A stretch of 12,474 bases of DNA from Actinomycetes bacterium (GCA_021826255.1 JAKBAZ010000022.1:1-12474); one strand, 5' to 3'; numbered from the stretch's first letter, positions 1 to 7,541 are shown. The notes: a model not told the origin generated them from the sequence alone. Program-made: numbers and translations.

Positions 1-483
1 CTCCATGAGGTCTTTCACCCCACCGAAGAAATCGAACAGAGTTTGCACGCCCTCTCGACCCTCGTGAATCGAGATCACGTCGAGAGCGATGGCGTTGATG
101 GTGAAGTCTCGTCGACTGAGATCGGCTCGAAGTGAGTCACCCCACTCCACGGCGGGCTTTCGCGAGTGATCGACGTACTCTTCGGAACGAAACGTGGTGA
201 CCTCAGCGCGAATGCCGTTCGCCCGCAAGACTCCACCGATCGTCCCGAACTCTCGCCCTTGAACCCAGAGGGTGCCACACACCTTCGCCATCAACCGCTC
301 GATGTCGTCGGGGCGGGCGTTGGTCGTGAAGTCGATTTCTTCAACCTCGCGAAGACCGAGGAGGGCGTCTCTCACGGAACCGCCCACGGCGTAGAGTTCG
401 AAGCCCGCCCGCGAAAACTCCTCCGAGAGGGGCGCCGCGAGGGCGGCGATTCGTGAGAGCTGGTGAAGAGTTGAGTCGGACAC
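1..483 (-). CDS. pcnA: CCA tRNA nucleotidyltransferase (poly(A) polymerase family), N-terminal part, cut by window edge
   Basis: The enzyme adds or repairs the 3' CCA end of tRNAs in the cytoplasm. The minus strand reads open from a GTG at 483 to position 1 (161 codons); the C-terminal tRNA-binding half lies outside the window. The start is chosen because an in-frame TAG lies 15 nt upstream and a GAGGAG Shine-Dalgarno sits just before the GTG. The class II nucleotidyltransferase head is clear: GGSVRD at residues 34-39, an IDFTTNARP segment at 50-58, GTIGG at 80-84, RRDFTINAIALD at 124-135 and a LFDFFGGVKDL segment near the end. The first carboxylate of the usual DxD metal motif is read here as Glu49 (E-I-D). 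The gene is divergent from the Rv3909-like gene with a 57-bp gap, as in other actinobacteria, but the MutT-type gene found between them in M. tuberculosis is absent. The identification is secure; only the tail is missing. Confidence 0.93.
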   Translation of the reverse strand, partial: MSDSTLHQLSRIAALAAPLSEEFSRAGFELYAVGGSVRDALLGLREVEEIDFTTNARPDDIERLMAKVCGTLWVQGREFGTIGGVLRANGIRAEVTTFRSEEYVDHSRKPAVEWGDSLRADLSRRDFTINAIALDVISIHEGREGVQTLFDFFGGVKDLME

Positions 484-506
484 GGCTCCTCGAGGCTAGT
501 CGCGAG

Positions 507-532
507 TTACGACGGGGTCCGAAGGGTAGCCT
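507..532 (+). promoter_or_regulatory. Weak promoter candidate for the envelope/thioredoxin operon, possibly giving a leaderless mRNA
   Basis: A TAGCCT hexamer at 527-532 fits the actinobacterial TAnnnT -10 pattern. It lies 8 nt before the ATG at 541, so transcription would begin at or next to the start codon. No convincing Shine-Dalgarno precedes the ATG, which fits a leaderless transcript. The only -35-like hexamer is TTACGA at 507-512, and its 14-nt spacing is poor. This is an inference from weak motifs. Confidence 0.25.
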
Positions 533-540
533 GGGGTCGT

Positions 541-2481
541 ATGCGCCAGCGGAGACCGACCTGGTGGCGGGTGCTCGGTGTCGTCGTTCTGGCCCTCGTC
601 GCCTGGCCCGGACCCCTCGCTTCAGCCGCCTCGCGGGTGGCCCTCACGGTCGTGCACCAGGACGAGAACGTCACCCTGGCCCATCACGGCCAAGGTACGT
701 TCCGCATCGTCGCGTCCCACCCGGGCACCGCGTCGATTCGCGTCAGTCTCTACTCTTCCGTGGTGTTTCGAAGCGAGATTGACTCGCTGAGCACTCCCCA
801 ACCCGCGGTCGGATCACCCATCTCCAGCACTGGACTCATACCCCTGACCTGCACACCGGGACAGCAGACGGCTCTGACCGTCAGCGTGCTCTCCCAGGGC
901 GCTCACGGTCCCGTCGCGCGGTGCGCCAACATCCCCGTCTCGTTGCACCTCCCCTGCCTCGCTTCCCAGTGTTCCGGGGTCTACCCGCTTCAGATCCAAC
1001 TCTCGGGTGAGGGTGGATCCGATGTTGTCTGGTCCCTCGTGACCGTCACCAGCACACCCGTGACCCAACCCCTGCGCGTCGACCTCATCGGTATCGTCAA
1101 CCCGAGTTCGTGGACCAGTCCGTCGCTCGCCGAGAGCGATTTCTCCGCCTTCACGGCGCACCCTAGTTCGCCGGTCACACTGGCCCTCGACTACCGGGCG
1201 CTCGCGGACGCCGTCTCCGTTCCCGGAGCGGCCCAGTGGCGCAGTTCTCTCAGCGCAGCGCTTCACAGCCCGCTCCATAGAGCCATCGCCGCCCCCCCGC
1301 CGACAATCGACTACGCCGGTCTCGCGCGCAACGGTTTCTCCGCTCAGGTGTCTCAACAGGTCGACCTAGCCGGCACGCTGTTGCAAGAACTCGTTGGCCA
1401 ATCCGTCGACGCACCCGTGTTCTTACAAGGTGGAGTAAGTGCGGCGTCTGTAGCCGCGGTATCGGCGAGCGGTTCGCACGACGTCGTGTTGGACGACACC
1501 GCCCTCTCACCCCCACCCTCCAGCACGCTCGCGTGGGGTGCACCGTTCTCCCTCGCCGGAGCGCCGGGAGCCACTGGACTCGCCACGGACAGTAGCCTCG
1601 CCTCACTCGTCTCTCTCACCTCGCTTCAGGCCGGCCCCCGAGCGGCGCTGCTCGAGGGGGCCCTCAACTTCCTCCACTTCGAGGCCCCCAATGATCCCGC
1701 GGTCAGAACCGTCGTCATTCCTCTTGTCGTCGGGACCTTGAGCCCCGTCTTTCTCAACGAACTCATTAACGGACTAGCGAGTGATCCCTACGTGACACTC
1801 TCGACTCTCGCCCCCTCCTTCTCGCCCTCTCTCGTTGGATCAAATGGGGCACCGAGCGAACGGTCGCTCGCGACCCCGGTGTTGACGGATTGGAGTAGTC
1901 GAAACGTCACGACGCTCTCGACGTTGCTCCAACGAACCCACTCCTTTCTCGGAGCCGTGAACACTCCAGAGCGAGCCAGCGCGCTGAGTTCCATGGTTCT
2001 TGGATCCGAAGTACTCGGAGGTGCGTCAGTGCGACAATCGACGCTCACCACGGCACTCGCCACTTTGAACCATCAACTCACGGGGGTGTCGGTGGATAAC
2101 TCGACGGTGACCTTGGCGGGATCGGGCACGTCTCTTCCCATCACCGTGTTCTCGTCTCTCCACTACCCCATCACCGTGATTGCTCACCTCATCACCGATC
2201 GTCTCAGCTTCCCCGGCGGATCACAAATACCAATCACCCTGAGTCGCCCGACGACGGCCGTGAGAATCAACGTGTCGAAGGCCATCGGTTCGAGCCTCAT
2301 CCTCCAGATTGTTCTCACCACTCCGGACAATCGTCTCGAATTAACTCACGTCGCACTGGCCGTTCACGTCTCGGGAATCTCGTGGGTGGGCTACGCCTTG
2401 ACGGCCCTCGCCCTCGTCGTGTTGTTCCTCTGGTGGATTAGAACCCACCGACGTCGACTCGAGGGTCGACACCTTCGATGA
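541..2481 (+). CDS. Secreted, C-terminally anchored envelope protein of the Rv3909 / DUF6049 type
   Basis: The protein has 646 residues and unknown biochemical function. An N-terminal signal peptide is visible: basic RQRR, a hydrophobic core from about residue 11 to 25, and a likely cleavage site around ASA at 28-30. Near the C-terminus there is one transmembrane helix (about 613-633) followed by a basic tail (RTHRRR). It is therefore predicted to be a large extracytoplasmic protein with a single membrane anchor. The ectodomain is rich in Ser, Thr, Val and Leu and has only four cysteines (104, 128, 139, 144), all in the N-terminal third, suggesting disulfides. Identification rests mainly on position: directly upstream of murJ, overlapping it by ATGA, and next to pcnA, the place of Rv3909 in mycobacteria. 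It is shorter than the roughly 800-residue Rv3909. It is the first gene of the plus-strand run, and context suggests a role in wall assembly with MurJ. Confidence 0.8.
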   Translation: MRQRRPTWWRVLGVVVLALVAWPGPLASAASRVALTVVHQDENVTLAHHGQGTFRIVASHPGTASIRVSLYSSVVFRSEIDSLSTPQPAVGSPISSTGLIPLTCTPGQQTALTVSVLSQGAHGPVARCANIPVSLHLPCLASQCSGVYPLQIQLSGEGGSDVVWSLVTVTSTPVTQPLRVDLIGIVNPSSWTSPSLAESDFSAFTAHPSSPVTLALDYRALADAVSVPGAAQWRSSLSAALHSPLHRAIAAPPPTIDYAGLARNGFSAQVSQQVDLAGTLLQELVGQSVDAPVFLQGGVSAASVAAVSASGSHDVVLDDTALSPPPSSTLAWGAPFSLAGAPGATGLATDSSLASLVSLTSLQAGPRAALLEGALNFLHFEAPNDPAVRTVVIPLVVGTLSPVFLNELINGLASDPYVTLSTLAPSFSPSLVGSNGAPSERSLATPVLTDWSSRNVTTLSTLLQRTHSFLGAVNTPERASALSSMVLGSEVLGGASVRQSTLTTALATLNHQLTGVSVDNSTVTLAGSGTSLPITVFSSLHYPITVIAHLITDRLSFPGGSQIPITLSRPTTAVRINVSKAIGSSLILQIVLTTPDNRLELTHVALAVHVSGISWVGYALTALALVVLFLWWIRTHRRRLEGRHLR

Positions 2482-4061
2482 GCGCTTCTCAGAGCCGTCG
2501 AATCGCCTCCGTCGCCGGCGGAACCATCGCGTCACGCCTCACTGGCCTGATTCGAGTACTCGTCCTCGCGTGGGTCCTCGGCTTCACTCCCCTCGCGGAC
2601 TCGTTCAACCTCGCTAACACCATTCCCAACATGCTCTTCGACCTCGTAGCGGGGGGTGTTCTCAGCGCCACCTTCATTCCGGTGGCCATCGAGCGCCTCG
2701 CCCGAGACGGGGAACGACGGGCGTGGCGTTCCATCTCGAGCATGGTGACCGCGGCGCTCATCGTCTTGGGGGTCGCCACCCTGATCGCCTGGCTCGCCGC
2801 GCCAGAAATCATCCGGGGGTTTACCTTTCTCCAGCAGCCCGGGTCGACGAGCGCCCGACTCGCTCTGCTCCACCAAGAGACCATTGCCGTTCAACTCCTC
2901 CGGTGGTTCATTCCGCAAGTCTTTTTCTACGGAATCATCGGGCTCGCGGGTGCCCTTCTCAATGTGCGGTATCGATTCGGCTCGCCCGCGTGGTCACCGG
3001 TGGCGAACAACGTCGTGGCCGTAGCGGTCCTGGTCTGGTTTCACTTGATCGATCCGCACCCCACCGTCGCCTCAGTGAGTTCGGGTTCGGAACTGGCGTG
3101 GTTGGGGGCCGGAACGAGCGCTGGCGTACTCATTCAGTTTCTCGTCATGCTCCCGTCACTCGCTCGGGCCTCGCTCTCACGACTGCGGATTCAGCTCGAC
3201 GTTCGTGATCCGGCGTTACGAGCGATGGCCCGCCTCGGCGGCTGGACCTTCCTCGTCGTCATCACCAACCAGGCCTCCTTGTACGTCGTTCTAGCTCTCG
3301 CTTTCGCCACCGGCGGCGCCGGACCGGTGAGCGCGTACACCTACGGCTGGTCCTTTATGCAGATGCCCTTCGCCGTGGTCGTCGTGTCGGTAATGTCCGT
3401 CATCACCCCGCGGCTCTCCGAACACGCCGCCCACGATGACGACGTCGCCTTCACGCGACAGTTGGCCACTGGGATCCGTCAGTCCCTCGTGATCATTCTT
3501 CCCGCCGCTACCGGCCTCGTGGTTCTCGCCCAACCACTCGTCGCCGTTCTCCTCCACCACCTCGACGCCACGAGCACACTCTCGGCCGGTACTGTTCTCG
3601 CGATTCTCGCGGCCGGGTTACCCGGATTCACCGTCTTCCAACTCTGCGTTCGGGGGCTACAGACACTGCAGTACGCCCGGGACGTCTTCATCCTGTACGT
3701 CATTGAGAACGCCCTCAACGTCGTACTGGCCCTCTGGTGGGGACGCCGGTCGCTCGCCGGCCTCACCGCCTCGGTGTCGGTCGCCTACGCGGTGGCGGCA
3801 GTACTCACGCTCGGCACCCTCTGGTGGCGAGGAGTCCGCGTCGGCTCCGCCGTCGTCAGTCCCCACGTTCGCCGGTCCAGCGTCGCCACCCTCCTCATGG
3901 CCGTCGTTGTCGCCGCGGTGTACGCCGGGCCGTCGTGGAACCGGGGGGCCCTACTCGTCGTGAGACTCCTGGTCGCGGCGGGGGCGGGAGTCGTCACCTA
4001 CGTTCTCTCGGTCGATATTGGGCGACGTCGTGCGAAGCGTCCCGTCTCCGTGGGAGATTAG
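2478..4061 (+). CDS. murJ: Lipid II flippase MurJ (MviN family)
   Basis: This polytopic membrane protein of 527 residues moves the peptidoglycan precursor lipid II from the inner to the outer face of the cytoplasmic membrane. The N-terminus carries the MviN signature: the ASRLTGLIR segment with Arg20 and Arg26, ADSFNLANTIPN with Asp41 at 40-51, and an AGGVLSATFIP segment at 58-68. About fourteen hydrophobic helices follow, as usual for the MOP exporter fold. After IPN the arginine-containing stretch of the proteobacterial protein is replaced by MLFDLVAGG, the pattern I associate with actinobacterial members. The protein ends shortly after the last helix, so it lacks the cytoplasmic pseudokinase tail and extra C-terminal region of mycobacterial MviN. 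The ATG at 2478 overlaps the stop of the preceding gene (ATGA), so the two are probably translationally coupled. Its partner genes here are the Rv3909-like protein and the CwlM-like regulator. Confidence 0.95.
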   Translation: MSASQSRRIASVAGGTIASRLTGLIRVLVLAWVLGFTPLADSFNLANTIPNMLFDLVAGGVLSATFIPVAIERLARDGERRAWRSISSMVTAALIVLGVATLIAWLAAPEIIRGFTFLQQPGSTSARLALLHQETIAVQLLRWFIPQVFFYGIIGLAGALLNVRYRFGSPAWSPVANNVVAVAVLVWFHLIDPHPTVASVSSGSELAWLGAGTSAGVLIQFLVMLPSLARASLSRLRIQLDVRDPALRAMARLGGWTFLVVITNQASLYVVLALAFATGGAGPVSAYTYGWSFMQMPFAVVVVSVMSVITPRLSEHAAHDDDVAFTRQLATGIRQSLVIILPAATGLVVLAQPLVAVLLHHLDATSTLSAGTVLAILAAGLPGFTVFQLCVRGLQTLQYARDVFILYVIENALNVVLALWWGRRSLAGLTASVSVAYAVAAVLTLGTLWWRGVRVGSAVVSPHVRRSSVATLLMAVVVAAVYAGPSWNRGALLVVRLLVAAGAGVVTYVLSVDIGRRRAKRPVSVGD

Positions 4062-4080
4062 AACGTCACTAAGGAGACCC

Positions 4081-4929
4081 GTGGAACGCGTCGGCATAGT
4101 CGTAGATAGTGGAGCGGACCTCCCAGCGGAACTCGCTAGGGAGGCCGGAATCTCCACCGTTCCGCTGAGTATTCGATTCGGAGACGAGGAGTATCTCGAC
4201 CGAGTCACGATGAGCCTGGATGACTTCTGGTCGAGGGTCGCGACGTCCACGCAACTACCCAGTACCGCCGCGCCCTCGCCGGGAGCGTATCTCGATGAAG
4301 TTCGCCGTCGCCTCGACGAGGGATATGACTCCATCGTCATCGTGACACTGTCTAGTCGACTCTCCGCTAGCTACCAGTCCGCTGTGGTCGCCGCCGAGGA
4401 GTTAAGCGACGTGGCCCCCGTGCGCGTCCTCGACTCCCTCAGCGCCACGATGGGTCAGGGGTTAGTCGCGCTGCGAATGGCGCACGCCGCTCGAGAGGGT
4501 GCCTCTCTCGACGAGGTCGTGGTCCTTGGCGAGTCAGCTCGTCGTCGTGTGGGGGTGATCGGGATGCTCGATTCACTTGAGCACTTAGTGAAAGGTGGTC
4601 GAATCGGCAGTGCTCGGGCCCTCGTAGGAAGCATCCTGTCCATTAAGCCCCTCCTCAGTGTTCGCGAGGGAGTGGTGTGTGAAGCGGGTCGTCACCGAAC
4701 ACCAGCGCGAGCCCTGGCGGCAATCGTGAACGAGGTCAGCGCTCGACGGCCCCTGGACTACCTCTGCGTCGTTCACGCTCGCTCCACGCTGACTTCTCAG
4801 CTCAGCAGCCGCCTCGAGGCTGAGAGTTTGGACGTTCCGCTCTTCAGCGCGGCCGTGGGACCCACTATTGGGACTCACGCCGGCCCGGGACTCATCGGAG
4901 TGGCGTGGCTTGAAGGCGAGCCTCACTAG
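4081..4929 (+). CDS. DegV family fatty-acid-binding protein
   Basis: DegV-family proteins are soluble proteins that bind a fatty acid or similar lipid; in Firmicutes, FakB members present it to the FakA kinase. The GTG at 4081 is preferred: AAGGAG at 4071-4076 precedes it and the protein then starts in the normal family manner, while the upstream TTG at 4018 would overlap murJ. This gives 282 residues, a typical length. Family motifs appear in order: VVDSGADLP at 7-15, a TSTQLPS segment at 55-61 (the TSQPS lipid-headgroup site), a LSSRLSASYQSA segment at 90-101 and KGGRIGSAR at 171-179 followed by SIKPLL. No FakA-like kinase is in the window, so a FakB role cannot be claimed. It follows murJ by 19 bp and occupies the position where mycobacteria have sigM, an unusual neighbourhood that suggests a link to envelope lipids. 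Confidence 0.9.
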   Translation: MERVGIVVDSGADLPAELAREAGISTVPLSIRFGDEEYLDRVTMSLDDFWSRVATSTQLPSTAAPSPGAYLDEVRRRLDEGYDSIVIVTLSSRLSASYQSAVVAAEELSDVAPVRVLDSLSATMGQGLVALRMAHAAREGASLDEVVVLGESARRRVGVIGMLDSLEHLVKGGRIGSARALVGSILSIKPLLSVREGVVCEAGRHRTPARALAAIVNEVSARRPLDYLCVVHARSTLTSQLSSRLEAESLDVPLFSAAVGPTIGTHAGPGLIGVAWLEGEPH

Positions 4930-4942
4930 GGCCACTACAGTC

Positions 4943-5263
4943 GTGGGGGTGGAAGCAGAGCGCCCCCAACACGACGCCGTGGACTCCCTCTTCGCTGTCC
5001 TCGATCGGGCACTTGATTCGGTCTACGACAAGGTTGTCCGCCCGTTACTTCTGATTGGCCGGATTGTGGCGGTGGCCTTCGTGCTCACTCTCGTGGCCGT
5101 CGTCGTCATGATCGCTCTCGTGAACGTGCTCGTTCGATTCTCGACGATCTACTTCTTCGCGGGCCACGTGTGGATCTCCGACAGCCTGGTGGGGGCACTC
5201 TCCCTCCTCCTAGGGCTCGTCATTTGGCGCCGGCGCCGTCCCGTAGAAGCAAGGAAACAATGA
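4943..5263 (+). CDS. Small two-helix membrane protein of unknown function, coupled to trxB
   Basis: I do not recognise this protein. From the GTG at 4943 it has 106 residues. It starts with a short acidic or amphipathic stretch (about 12-30), then a long hydrophobic helix (about 35-64, containing Arg40), a short aromatic loop with TIYFFAGHVW, a second helix (about 78-95) and a basic tail with four consecutive arginines. By the positive-inside rule both ends face the cytoplasm. The start is uncertain: GTG at 4949 and TTG at 4910 are alternatives and none has a strong Shine-Dalgarno. The reading frame is nevertheless convincing because of its hydrophobic pattern and because its TGA overlaps the trxB ATG (ATGA at 5260-5263). 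It lies 13 bp after degV. In M. tuberculosis the gene between sigM and trxB, Rv3912, is an anti-sigma factor; I see neither a zinc-binding HxxxCxxC motif nor a sigma gene here, so that role is unlikely. Confidence 0.75.
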   Translation: MGVEAERPQHDAVDSLFAVLDRALDSVYDKVVRPLLLIGRIVAVAFVLTLVAVVVMIALVNVLVRFSTIYFFAGHVWISDSLVGALSLLLGLVIWRRRRPVEARKQ

Positions 5264-6213
5264 CTCACACTCGAGTACTTATCATCGGATCCGGACCGGC
5301 CGGACTCACGGCGGCGATTTACGCCGCGCGGGCTCAATTGGCACCGATTGTGATTGAGGGCGAGCCCTCCTCGACAAGCGACCAACCCGGCGGACAGCTC
5401 ATGTTGACCACCGATATTGAGAACTTTCCCGGATTCCCCGATGCCATCTCGGGACCCGAATTGATGGCCCGGATGCGGGCCCAGGCGGAGCGCTTCGGCG
5501 CCGATTTACGAATCTCGAAGGTGCACAAGCTCGACGTAACGACGCGTCCTTTTAGGGCCTGGGTGAGCGGCGACGACGAACCGTCCATCAGCGCCGACGC
5601 CGTTATTGTCGCCACGGGGGCTAGGTCGCTCATGCTCAATGTGCCGGGGGAGGATCGTCTACTCAGCCACGGACTCTCGACCTGCGCCACGTGCGACGGG
5701 TTCTTCTTCCGCGGCCAGGACATCGCGGTGGTCGGTGGTGGAGACTCCGCGATGGAAGAGGCGTTATTTTTGACCCGGTTCGCGTCGTCAGTCACGATCG
5801 TTCACCGGCGCGACTCCCTTCGGGCGTCGAAAATTATGCAAGATCGTGCCCTCGCCCACGAGAAGATTCGCTTCGCCTGGAACTCCCAGGTCACCGAGGT
5901 TCTCGGAGAGTCCTCCGTGTCGGGACTTCGCCTGCGCGATACGGTGACCGGCGAGGACCGCGTTCTTGACGTCACCGGAGTCTTTGTCGCGATTGGCCAC
6001 GTTCCAAACACCGCGGTCGTGAACGACGTTGGGGTCGAACTCGATCCCAACGGTTACGTCATCACCGGACCGGGCTCTCGCACCGCCGTCGACGGACTGT
6101 TCGCCGCGGGTGACGTGCAGGACCACGTCTATCGTCAAGCTATTACCTCCGCCGGCTCAGGGTGCGTCGCCGCCATTGACGCCGAGCGTTGGCTCGAGGC
6201 ACAAGAGTTCTAA
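5260..6213 (+). CDS. trxB: Thioredoxin reductase (NADPH)
   Basis: This flavoenzyme reduces thioredoxin with electrons from NADPH via FAD in the cytoplasm. The ATG at 5260 is preceded by AAGGAA and gives 317 residues, the usual length; an upstream in-frame extension to 5170 would lie inside the small membrane gene and is rejected. The N-terminal FAD site GSGPAG is at 10-15, the redox-active pair is Cys142-Ala-Thr-Cys145 followed by Asp-Gly, the NADPH fold shows GGGDSAMEE at 159-167, and HRR at 182-184 with Arg188 indicates NADPH rather than NADH. The C-terminal GLFAAGDVQD segment closes the FAD domain. Every catalytic feature is intact. The start overlaps the preceding stop (ATGA), and trxA follows after 56 bp, so enzyme and substrate are made from one operon. 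Confidence 0.97.
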   Translation: MTHTRVLIIGSGPAGLTAAIYAARAQLAPIVIEGEPSSTSDQPGGQLMLTTDIENFPGFPDAISGPELMARMRAQAERFGADLRISKVHKLDVTTRPFRAWVSGDDEPSISADAVIVATGARSLMLNVPGEDRLLSHGLSTCATCDGFFFRGQDIAVVGGGDSAMEEALFLTRFASSVTIVHRRDSLRASKIMQDRALAHEKIRFAWNSQVTEVLGESSVSGLRLRDTVTGEDRVLDVTGVFVAIGHVPNTAVVNDVGVELDPNGYVITGPGSRTAVDGLFAAGDVQDHVYRQAITSAGSGCVAAIDAERWLEAQEF

Positions 6214-6215
6214 CT

Positions 6216-6239
6216 CCTCGCTACAGTGGTTCAGCGAGG
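6216..6239 (+). other. Stem-loop in the trxB-trxA gap
   Basis: CCTCGCT at 6216-6222 pairs perfectly with AGCGAGG at 6233-6239 across a 10-nt loop, starting three bases after the trxB stop. No run of U follows, so this is not a classic terminator. It could protect the trxB 3' end, mark a processing site or tune expression of trxA, whose Shine-Dalgarno lies about 20 nt downstream. Function is inferred only. Confidence 0.35.
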
Positions 6240-6269
6240 TCTCAAACACGGGCCTCGGGGAAGGACATC

Positions 6270-6593
6270 ATGGCGACGATTTCAACCCTGACCGACGCGA
6301 CGTTCGAAGAGACGGTGGGCGGTTCCTCGAAGCCAGTGCTCGTCGACTTTTGGGCGGAGTGGTGTGGTCCTTGCAAGATGATCGCGCCCATCCTCGAAGA
6401 AATCGCCAGTGAGCACGAGGACAAGCTCGCCATTGCCAAGCTGGACGTGGACGCCAACGTCGCGACCGCGACCAAGTTCTCGGTAATGAGCATCCCGACG
6501 CTTCTGCTGTTCAAAGACGGAGAAGTTGTCGCTCGACTTGTCGGTGCTAAGCCCAAGGGCGCGCTCCTCCAAGAGATCATTTCGCACCTCTAA
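6270..6593 (+). CDS. trxA: Thioredoxin
   Basis: This general cytoplasmic thiol-disulfide reductase has 107 residues and is the electron acceptor of the adjacent TrxB. The active site WCGPC is at residues 31-35, with redox cysteines 32 and 35 at the same positions as in the classical E. coli protein; Asp25-type DFWAEWC context, the cis-proline in SIPTL (Pro76) and the closing DGEVVARLVGA segment are all present. The ATG at 6270 has a purine-rich GGGGAAGGA ribosome site just upstream, which decides the start over an in-frame extension that reaches back into trxB. The CwlM-like gene begins only three bases after its stop. Confidence 0.97.
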   Translation: MATISTLTDATFEETVGGSSKPVLVDFWAEWCGPCKMIAPILEEIASEHEDKLAIAKLDVDANVATATKFSVMSIPTLLLFKDGEVVARLVGAKPKGALLQEIISHL

Positions 6594-6596
6594 AGA

Positions 6597-7541
6597 GTGA
6601 GTCTGGAGCCCACCCTCCTGTCCCCTGGTTCGAGTGGGCCGCGAGTCGTCGAACTACACGATCGCTTGAGTGCCCTTGAGCCGGTTCTCGGGGGGATTCG
6701 GGGCGACGTATTTACGGAGAAGACCTCCAACGCGGTGGAGGCCTTCCAGCGCTCCCGAGGTCTGCCCATTACGGGAGTTGTGGACGAGGACACGTGGTGT
6801 CGCCTCGACGAAGCCCGGTGGCGCCTCGGCGACCGTCTCTTGTACCTGACCACAGACTATTTACGCGGTGACGACGTCGCTGACCTACAGTACCGTCTGT
6901 CCCGACTCGGATTCGACCCTGGCCGAATAGACGGAGTATTCGGACCCCTTCTCGACGCCGCGCTTCGGGAGTTTCAAGACAACTGCGGACGCGCCGTGAC
7001 GGGGGTGATGGATCGAGCCACCTGGCTTGAACTTCTTCGAGTCACCCCCACCACGCCGGCGAGCACCCTCGTCAGCGACATTCGAGATGCCAACCGTTTG
7101 CGAACCGCTCAAGGACCCCTGGTCGTGTGGGGTACGGGTTGTCTCGCCGACGCTTTACCCCCTCTCTTGTCGGGATCCGTCGTCGTGGCGCCCCACCTCT
7201 CGGCCTCCGAGCTCGCCGCGACCGCCAACTCATTGGATGCGTCGGCCGTTATCGTCCTGCACGAAGTGCGCGACCTCGCAGTATTGAAACTGCACTACTG
7301 GGCGGGATACCGGACTCACTCTCGCTCTGGCGAGCGCCTCGCGAGTTCCTGCATGATGAACCTGGCGAGCAGTGACGTCAACCTCCGCGTCGAGATTCAG
7401 GGGATGGCCCTTCCGGTGTTACGTGAAACCCGGATGACAACACTTCACATCGAATACGGTCGTCTGGCTCCCGGTGTGTGCGACACGGTGGCCCACGAAA
7501 TAAGTCGCTCCGTGACAAGCCTTTTCCACACTGTGGACTAG
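6597..7541 (+). CDS. cwlM: CwlM-like protein: two peptidoglycan-binding domains plus a degenerate amidase domain
   Basis: The protein has 314 residues, no signal peptide and no membrane helix, so it should act in the cytoplasm. Two peptidoglycan-binding type 1 domains are visible at about 11-65 and 84-149 (repeated pattern V..L...L..LG....DG.FG....A...FQ...G...TGV.D..TW). The C-terminal 165 residues resemble N-acetylmuramoyl-L-alanine amidase (Amidase_3) only in their second half: VLHE around His222, VLRETRM, and LHIEYGRL with Glu286 in the place of the catalytic Glu. The usual zinc-binding DPGHGG start motif is missing, replaced by a VVWGTGCL stretch. It is therefore probably not a hydrolase. 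In mycobacteria CwlM is a phosphorylated regulator of MurA at the first committed peptidoglycan step; a similar role is inferred here from domain order and position after trxA. The GTG start at 6597 lies three bases after the trxA stop with no clear Shine-Dalgarno, suggesting coupling. Confidence 0.82.
   Translation: MSLEPTLLSPGSSGPRVVELHDRLSALEPVLGGIRGDVFTEKTSNAVEAFQRSRGLPITGVVDEDTWCRLDEARWRLGDRLLYLTTDYLRGDDVADLQYRLSRLGFDPGRIDGVFGPLLDAALREFQDNCGRAVTGVMDRATWLELLRVTPTTPASTLVSDIRDANRLRTAQGPLVVWGTGCLADALPPLLSGSVVVAPHLSASELAATANSLDASAVIVLHEVRDLAVLKLHYWAGYRTHSRSGERLASSCMMNLASSDVNLRVEIQGMALPVLRETRMTTLHIEYGRLAPGVCDTVAHEISRSVTSLFHTVD

Noticed and set aside
814..1356. Minus-strand open frame of 180 codons inside the Rv3909-like gene
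   Set aside because: It is antisense to a gene with signal peptide, membrane anchor and conserved context, has no recognisable motif and is of the length expected by chance in GC-rich coding DNA.
4018..4080. TTG start of DegV at 4018
   Set aside because: It lies inside murJ, whereas GTG at 4081 has AAGGAG upstream and gives the usual family N-terminus.
5170..5259. N-terminal extension of TrxB to 5170
   Set aside because: It overlaps the small membrane gene in another frame; the ATG at 5260 gives the canonical FAD-binding start.
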